Below are positions 58,231-64,000 of a DNA stretch of 64,000 nt, one piece after another. The position numbers were made by a program, and so were the translations under genes. The notes below the pieces were generated by a model, which worked only from the letters and a program-made list of their open reading frames with translations, was not told where the DNA came from and searched no databases. How positions within the stretch are numbered: the stretch's first letter is position 1; each line of letters starts with the position of its first letter. Location of the stretch: NCBI GenBank assembly GCA_014871385.1, contig CM026431.1:7747778-7811777 (forward strand). Direction: 5' to 3'. The stretch comes from Ceratodon purpureus. Its lineage: Eukaryota; Streptophyta; Bryopsida; Pseudoditrichales; Ditrichaceae.

Positions 58231-58395
58231 AAATTTCCACGGCCATAGGTCGAACGATGTCCCCGGTGCGTTTTTTGAACACGAAAATATTGGCCCCGGT
58301 GCGGTTTTTGTCTGCTCACTTTTGACCCCCGGTGCGATTTTTGGCTGCTCACCGCTCACTGCTCACTGCTCGCCGGTGCCACAGTAGCATCGCTG
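58231..58395 (-). repeat. Right terminal inverted repeat of the giant element
   Basis: Read on the minus strand this matches 31635-31755. It has three rather than two copies of the CGCACCGGGG block, so it is about 40 bp longer. The inner part CCTATGGCCGTGGAAA corresponds to CCTATGACCGTGGAAA on the left. Confidence 0.85.
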
Positions 58396-58405
58396 GATGT
58401 AACAG
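58396..58405. repeat. Right target-site duplication of the giant element
   Basis: This is an exact 10-bp copy of 31625-31634, abutting the last base of the right terminal inverted repeat. Confidence 0.85.
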
Positions 58406-59004
58406 TACGCTACAAAATCCAGTTTTCGAAGTGTTACGCATGATTTTCCCTTTTGTAACATGCACTTTTCGTTTATGCATACGCTGATTGTGTTGGATCT
58501 GTGTTTGTTCTTTTACAATAGCCGCAGATTATTTTTTATGATATGGAGTTATCTCATGTACATGTGTTATGGAGTTCTTTCATGTACATGTGTTTTTGCC
58601 AGATTTAAACTTACTCCTTGCACTAATGTTGCATCGAAAGCATTCAAAACAGGGGATTCACATCACTCTAAGCTCTGGCCTCATCACATTCATGGATCAT
58701 CACAAAGAATGCAAGTGTACCACTGTAACTATTGTCAGTATTCTCAACTAAAATAGCCCAGCTGTGATTGGAACTCAACAAAATTTGGAAATTTGCATTC
58801 AACATAGAACAGCTATTGCCACAGAGTACAGAAGAAGTTAAAAATTTGTCTGCTGCAAGGAATGGAAAGGTAACAACCACTAGATGCATTAAAAAATAAA
58901 AATTCCTCAATCGGGTAACCTGGTACTAGGCCATAGATGAAAATGGAAAGGACAAAGTTTCCATAACAGAGGTGAGTGATCCAATGGGAAATGGAACGGG
59001 ACGT
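58406..59004. other. Right flank of the giant element
   Basis: No gene was recognised. ATGGAGTT-TCATGTACATGTGTT is duplicated at 58543 and 58569. Confidence 0.4.
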
Positions 59005-59047
59005 ATCCCATATTGTTTGGCATCGTGAGACAGGCTCGATATAAATA
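59005..59047 (+). promoter_or_regulatory. Plant snRNA-type promoter: USE-like box plus TATA box with Pol III spacing
   Basis: ATCCCATATTG at 59005-59015 matches nine of eleven bases of the plant upstream sequence element RTCCCACATCG. TATAAATA follows at 59040-59047. The gap of 24 bp is the short spacing known for Pol III-transcribed plant snRNA genes; Pol II ones have about ten bases more. Confidence 0.45.
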
Positions 59048-59070
59048 GAACAACGTCGTCTCCTCCTTCC

Positions 59071-59190
59071 AGTTAAAGCCTCAACGGGTTGGTGATCTGA
59101 GGCTCAGGTTTGAGGCTGCCGTGGCAACCTCCGGGTGCTTGTGTCGGGCCTCAAACCGCCCTCCGACACCCACCCCGCCACGCACCTTTT
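59071..59190 (+). ncRNA. Candidate Pol III non-coding RNA of ~120 nt, unidentified
   Basis: A GC-rich island in AT-rich surroundings starts ~24 bp after the TATA box and ends at TTTT (59187-59190), a Pol III stop. It can form a strong stem between GGTTTGAGGC (near 59110) and GCCTCAAACC (near 59149), with an inner hairpin TGCCGTGGCA. It does not match U6, U3, 5S, tRNA, or the parts of 7SL and MRP RNA I remember. It could be an RNA gene copy or a SINE head. It has no protein-coding frame. Confidence 0.4.
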
Positions 59191-59839
59191 CCTTGAACGG
59201 TGCAATTTTTTTATTTTTTTCGTGAAGTTTCGTGTTTCCTGAAAAACAATGCTGTTCTCGACATACTTGAAATTATAAAAATGGACTTTTTTTATGTATA
59301 TATTTTTAAAGATTAAGCACAGTACTGATCTTCACAGCAGCATTTTAACCAAAATAATCAAGTTGCAGTATTTACTTGACATATTATCCTTGCCTAACAG
59401 CACAACGAATGTCATATTAAGCATCATACTATCTTCAGCCGTAACTTAAAATCAAACGTATCACTTGCATCAGTCCAGCACAAGTTGTCCATCCACCAAA
59501 AAAAATCCCCCGTTATAAGAACTACAATTCATAGAGTTGTGTGACAACCTAATCCTACAACCTAGTATAACCAACATCTATCTTCAAGTTCTTAGCTTAT
59601 TTTTCCAAAGAGAGCATCGATTTCTCTGTCCCCTCCCTTGGCCTTCGATACTGCATCCAAAAAACCATGATACTCAGAACTAGCTAAAACCATGCCATTC
59701 TCCTTGTGTAAAACAAGCATAAAACTCCATCTGAGACATCCTGAAATTTTATACTAAAAGAACATAAAGCAAGGTCCAAACATACTGATTACTGTTTGTG
59801 AGTACTCACCTTCATATGTCGTGGTCAGAATATATGTCT
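59191..59839. other. AT-rich spacer
   Basis: No gene was recognised. It separates the candidate RNA from the end of the RING gene and probably includes that gene's 3' UTR. Confidence 0.4.
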
Positions 59840-60689
59840 TCACATCCCCCTGAACTTCACTGGAATGGAATCGAGAGGTCGCTCATGTCTTCGTAGCGTG
59901 GTTCTGCATCTGTTGATTGTTGCAACATCCTCATTCACAGCGAGAGTGTGCTTCGTCACCGGGGCTACGTCCTGCTTCTTCCTTCCCTGCTCCTTCGAGG
60001 CCTTCGGTGGACGTCCTACTCTCTGTTTCTGAGGCACATCTGCCGCATCACCTAAACCATTCTCCGGTGACTTCGCCCCAGTCACAGCTCCTGATGGTTC
60101 TTCATGTGCCATTTCGTCCATCTTCTTGAACTTCTGACTTTGGTTTTCAGCCGGGACTTTGGATCGACCACGCTTCCGAGTAGAGGGGCGAGACTCCAAT
60201 TCTTCGGGCTGGTCAACAACAGTCGCGAGTAGCGTTGAGACCGCAGCAAACCTGCTCTTTGTGTGTTTCTTCCCTGCCGGCGCTGGTGAAACTGGTAATT
60301 CTTCATCCTCCTCCGTATCCGTGAATTCTCCTTCTACGCAATCCTGCCCTGACCGTGCACCTCCATTACTAAATTCCTCCGATCCGCACCAATGAACAAA
60401 CCCGTTGTCTCAGTTGTTGTCGTCACTCGAATCGAAGTCCCCGCCAACCTTCGCCTTCTCCTGCTCCGGGCTCGCAACATTCTCTTTCTCCTTAACTGTT
60501 CTCTCAACTACAGGCTCCCTCTTCCCGTGACTTGATTCAAGCCGACCTGCTTTGACAAAGGGGTTCGTCTTTGGCTGTGAATTCTTACGTCCCCACCGTG
60601 TCACGGATCCACCGCATATTGGACAGACTTGTAGTCTTTGGATACAAATGAAACAGAACACATCGTGGCCACAAGCTTGCAAAAATTCA

Positions 60690-61310
60690 TAGAACCACAG
60701 TCCATCGTCAAAACCACGATCCATGAACAATAACCAACAAGCTCAAAATTTTACGAAAACAGTACTCTAAATTATCTGCCATGATCGAACTAGAAAGAAG
60801 AAGTTCCTTTAGCGCCGAAATCTAAGCCCCTTACAACACTTTAATGCGCCTTGATGCACATAGCCTTGAATTAATACAATACTACTGTGATCGAGACTTC
60901 GCTTAGCACTGCTTGACAATTTGATAATCTAATCACGATGCCATATACTTCTATAGGACAAGATAAGGAATCCAATTGCACAAATCAGCCCAATCCGCTG
61001 TAATGAAATTACAAATCTAATAAATTAAAAAACCATTCCACATCTAAACACATGCTGACACAATTCTCTCGCCTTACTGGTTACAACAAATTCACCACAC
61101 GAGTAATTTCACAAAGAGCTAGAAGATCTAGAGCCAGTTAACTGTATTCCTCCTCTGACACCAACTCTATAACCTACTCCAGAAGAGAAATTCAAATTTC
61201 TTCTTTCTAGTTCAGGCCAAATTCATCAAACCACAATCCACTGTTAAAACCACGATCCATTTACAATAACCATCAAGCTCAAAAAATTTACGAAAAAATA
61301 CTCCAAATTA
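60690..61310 (-). repeat. ~85-bp segment duplicated across a RING-gene intron
   Basis: 60690-60775 and 61226-61310 share about 85% identity, including ATGGATCGTGGTTTT and GGTTATTGT. The intervals are ~540 bp apart. The duplication includes the region just upstream of exon 3 and may be linked to the frame problem at that splice junction. Confidence 0.7.
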
Positions 61311-61639
61311 TCAACAATTCAGCAATAGGTAATTACCTTAATGAATACCGAGGCCTCCTTTGTCTTACATATGTTGCACATCACCGAATCTTTCATCTTC
61401 TCCGTGGGCTCTGGGATACACTGCTTTGAGGTCACATCCGTCTGGGACGACTGAGACAGAGGAAAGACCTTCGAAGGACATTCCTTTGCCCATGACGGCG
61501 TCGGTGATGTTGGGGCACCTACTGTGGGTCCTTCAAAATACCACAGAAATCATGTTAGTGAAATACCCGATCACAAGCTCAACTTAACCGAATGCTCAGA
61601 CCTATTCAACATAAGTCAACATAATACCAACCAATCAAT

Positions 61640-62160
61640 CAAACTTAAAACAGGAATAGAGCAAGACACAAAACCAAAAACCAAACTGTGAAACAAAAGG
61701 AAATGGAAAATGAAAACTAGATTAATGGAAAATGAAAAAAATGAAATGGAAAACACTATAAAACAAAAGGAAATGGAAAATGAAAAAAAAGAATGGAAAA
61801 TGGAAAATGGAAAAGGAAAAAGGATAAACGAAACTTGCGATGCACATCTAGTAAACAAATAAACAGGAGATCCTGCTTCTCGGAAATTACAACAGAATTC
61901 GGATAACAAAGGAACCAGGAAAGCACGGACTCTCTCAAAGGAAATTAGAAGCCCACCTGCTTTGAGAAAAGGAAAATGGAAATTAGGAAGAACACAAGGA
62001 AATAATTTTAACATAAAGAAATCAGGAAGAGCACAAGGAAAGTTCAGTTAGTAACTAAAGGAAATAATGAAAACATTAGAACTGAAGGAAAACTAGAATG
62101 CAGTACGAGAGTAGAAACAGTAGGAAATGAAAAACAGAATGAGCAAAAGGGAAAGGTGTC
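61640..62160 (+). repeat. Purine-rich GAAAATG low-complexity tract
   Basis: Repeats of GGAAAATGAAAA and AAGGAAAT fill the intron between RING-gene exons 1 and 2, similar in kind to the 25.7-26.8 kb tract. Minus-strand phenylalanine-rich frames are artefacts. Confidence 0.7.
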
Positions 62161-62679
62161 TCATCCGGAGATTTGGATCGAAGGAAATTCATTCTAACAC
62201 AACGAAGTTTTCTATCTAAGTCCTCATTCTAGAAGAGCTCAACGGAATTCTAGGACATACTGAATGATCGATATTAGAAGCTGGGCTGGAGATGCAACTT
62301 ACGCTGAATCGTTTCTACAATATTGCACTTCACATGTTTCTTCATGTTTTGAAACAAACACAGCAATCGTCTACAATGTACTGATCGACATTAGAACTGA
62401 CAAGCAGTTCACTTGCAAAAAGGACGTCAAGAACAGCTCAATTCTTTGTTTTACCCTATCATATAAGGCTGATTTAAACTACTGTAGTTGTGCAAAAAAC
62501 AAGCAAAAATATTACATTACTGTAAGCCAAGAGCAGATTTATCTTGCAATAAATTCAATCTCTAGATTTCTTCCAAAAAATAAAACATAAAAAACATGAT
62601 GAAAAGGCACAGCCAGTCTGAGAGCGTCACATGTTACTAGCGCCAGCTTGGCGCTCTCAACTCTTGCAACTAGTTTACC

Positions 62680-62716
62680 GACATTAGCTAGGGTTAATAA
62701 GAAAGGCGATCCAAGA
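62680..62716 (+). other. Short relic of the 27.5-31.5 kb transposase
   Basis: GTTAATAAGAAAGGCGATCC and its flanks match 29835-29870 with about four differences in 34 bases. Both read VNKKGDP-(R/K)-K in frame. It lies inside the RING-gene intron, so a related transposon fragment may be embedded there. Confidence 0.45.
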
Positions 62717-64000
62717 AAAACACAGCCCAGAAAAGAACCGACACGAAATTCTCCACACTTTTCAATGGAAATAACCAACCTGACTCTCCAATCTCTGCAT
62801 TATCGACAAACACACCGAATCCCAAACACACTCCCATTACCCACCCTCACAACCAATCAAACAATTTTCAAGACTACAACAATAAAATGAAGCGAAGAGT
62901 AAAGACAGAGATTAGGTATGCATTTTCTCCAAATTTATAAAAGAACAGTGCAAACCTGATTCTGTTTGAGTGGTGCTCTTCACAGCAGCATCCATCGACG
63001 TCCTTCGCATGGCCTTCGGTGCAAGATCCTGTTCCATTGACGGTCTGATCCCGAATGCAGCAAGATTTGTTCTTGCAAAGGGTTTCTCACAGTCAAGAAC
63101 CAAGCACTTCTCCGACCTCTGGCAAAGATCATACAAACAAAACGGGTGATACGTATGGCCGCATGCCAATGCAAAGTAATCAAAAGACTCGTACCACAAG
63201 CTGCAAACCGGACACGCATTTAGTTTGTGATGTTCGACAACTGGTAGCTCGAGACTGTTCTCCGACGGTCGAGGATAAACTACAGCGCCATCACCAACTT
63301 CCATCTTCCGCAGCTGCTCCCGCATGGAAACTAAAACGGTATCCAAAGCAGTTACTCTGGACTCCATGGACTTGTTCGTCTCCGAGCTTGTCAGCAATGC
63401 CTGTTCCAATTCCCGAATTTCTTGGTCGCACCCCGAAATTGCTGTAACGCACAGTCGGGCCGTAAGTTCATCCGACGCCTTGTTGAACTTCAAGGAACCT
63501 CTCTTACTCTCCAGCGTTACAATCTCGGCTTGAAGACCACCGGCGTCTGTCCCTACTCCGCAACCGACATGCCCTTGAATAATCTCAAGAGGGTAGGCAT
63601 CCATCAACTTGAATGTCGCCTCCAATGCAGCTTCTACGGAATGCTCCTCCTCGCCATAGCTCTTCAATCGCAACTTCACCTCCTCCAGCATTTGTTGACG
63701 ATCACTGAGAAGAAGCTTCTCTCTCCGCACCTTATCCTCCATAGCTAACAGCTCTCTGTGACTCTCAGTGGCGTTCTTGGAGCACTCTTCCCGCAAACCC
63801 TCATGGTACTCTATTGCCCTAACAGTGCTCTCAATCTCTTCCGGATCCCAACGCAGACCACTTTTCGACCCCAATCCCTTGGATTTCTTCCCCATCCCTA
63901 AACCCTCCGATACAACCTCTGATTTCACTGTTAACTTCAAAGATCCGGGACGCCCTATGTCATCCTGTACACTCTCTCTCTTTCTCCTCAAACCCATCAA

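Larger units (their letters stand above)
31635..58395. mobile_element. Giant Mutator-like DNA transposon, 26.8 kb, with cargo genes
   Basis: The left terminus and the inverted right terminus align without gaps for the first ~90 bp from their outermost base. They share TGAGCAGTGAGCGGTGAGCA and GGGGGTCAAAAGTGAGCAGA. Immediately outside, GATGTAACAG occurs at 31625-31634 and 58396-58405 as a perfect 10-bp direct repeat, within the 8-11 bp duplication size of Mutator elements. The interior encodes one Mutator-like transposase with a SWIM finger and at least seven further genes or gene fragments. It is inserted just downstream of the dead transposase gene. The intact termini, the perfect target duplication and a full-length transposase suggest a fairly recent insertion, although some cargo is broken. 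Confidence 0.88.
59840..63997 (-). pseudogene. Coiled-coil/RING protein gene, probably disrupted; may continue past the window edge
   Basis: Exon 63997-62956 (from MGLRRKRES) encodes a basic leader, a long coiled coil (about residues 50-230) and a RING-like finger: CPVCSLWYESFDYF, LACGHTYHPFC, C-x4-C. It splices in phase to exon 61530-61337, ending MCNICKTKEASVFIK. A third exon supplies ACGHDVFCFICIQRL and CPICGG, which together make a second RING (C3HC4), suggesting E3 ubiquitin ligase activity. The exon 2/3 junction does not keep frame under GT-AG rules. After DSSDDNN there is an in-frame TGA (60412-60410), and the same frame stays open for 190 more codons, with the AT-hook-like VGRPPKASKEQGRKK, to a stop at 59840. 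It is either a pseudogene, a gene with an unseen intron, or a readthrough case. Confidence 0.6.

Noticed and set aside
31635-58395. Polinton/Maverick or integrated large DNA virus
   Set aside because: No polymerase B, integrase, packaging ATPase or capsid gene is present. The transposase, the TIRs and the 10-bp target duplication fit a Mutator-like element.
61616-62014. Phe/Ser-rich 132-codon minus-strand frame
   Set aside because: It is low complexity from the GAAAATG tract inside an intron.

Overview
This window looks like nuclear DNA of a land plant, most likely a bryophyte or another early-diverging lineage. The species is not resolved. Genes have many short GT-AG introns and plant-type proteins: a Sec14-like lipid-transfer protein, a single-exon AP2-domain factor, an HMA-domain protein, and fragments of UVR8 and of an ASHH2-type histone methyltransferase. 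Large AT-rich intergenic spaces are packed with transposons. No bacterial operons, rRNA, tRNA or CRISPR arrays were seen.

Layout. Positions 1-1.8 kb hold decayed coding fragments. A six-exon Sec14-like gene occupies 4.77-6.75 kb (+). An 11-exon gene at 10.75-15.05 kb (+) joins membrane segments, TPRs, an 11-residue repeat, an HMA domain and a Pro/Glu-rich tail. An AP2 gene lies at 16.8-18.4 kb (-). From 19.4 to 24.2 kb there is a nest of small non-autonomous DNA transposons: a TA-flanked MITE, a Tourist-like hairpin MITE interrupted by another insertion, a longer TIR element, and two related elements with TTAA at both ends. A purine-rich tract fills 25.7-26.8 kb. A broken DDE-type transposase gene lies at 27.5-31.5 kb.

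The central discovery is at 31,635-58,395. It is a 26.8-kb giant DNA transposon with terminal inverted repeats over 100 bp long and a perfect 10-bp target-site duplication (GATGTAACAG). It encodes a Mutator-like transposase with a SWIM zinc finger (51.6-55.1 kb, +). It also encodes an intron-containing fusion of a ParB-like domain with a beta-class DNA methyltransferase whose catalytic motif IV is altered (43.7-49.8 kb, -). Further cargo includes a small protein with RNA polymerase II CTD-like heptads (40.2-41.2 kb, -), an acidic protein with a plant EAR-type DLNxxP motif (37.7-38.2 kb, -), a small secreted protein, several unknown proteins and a captured, frameshifted 5' piece of a UVR8-like gene.

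A short motif (ATCTGTCGGATTT, or TCCGACAGAT on the other strand) recurs across the element. Ten or more copies lie in each of two oppositely oriented ~74-bp tandem arrays inside the largest intron of the ParB-methyltransferase gene, and single copies lie upstream of other element genes. My working model, an inference, is a self-recognition system: an element-encoded DNA-binding or methyltransferase-like protein reads element-specific sites, alongside cargo able to touch host transcription through CTD-like and EAR motifs.

Right of the element are a candidate Pol III-type non-coding RNA (59.07-59.19 kb, +) and a coiled-coil/RING gene (59.8-64.0 kb, -) that is probably broken by an in-frame TGA.
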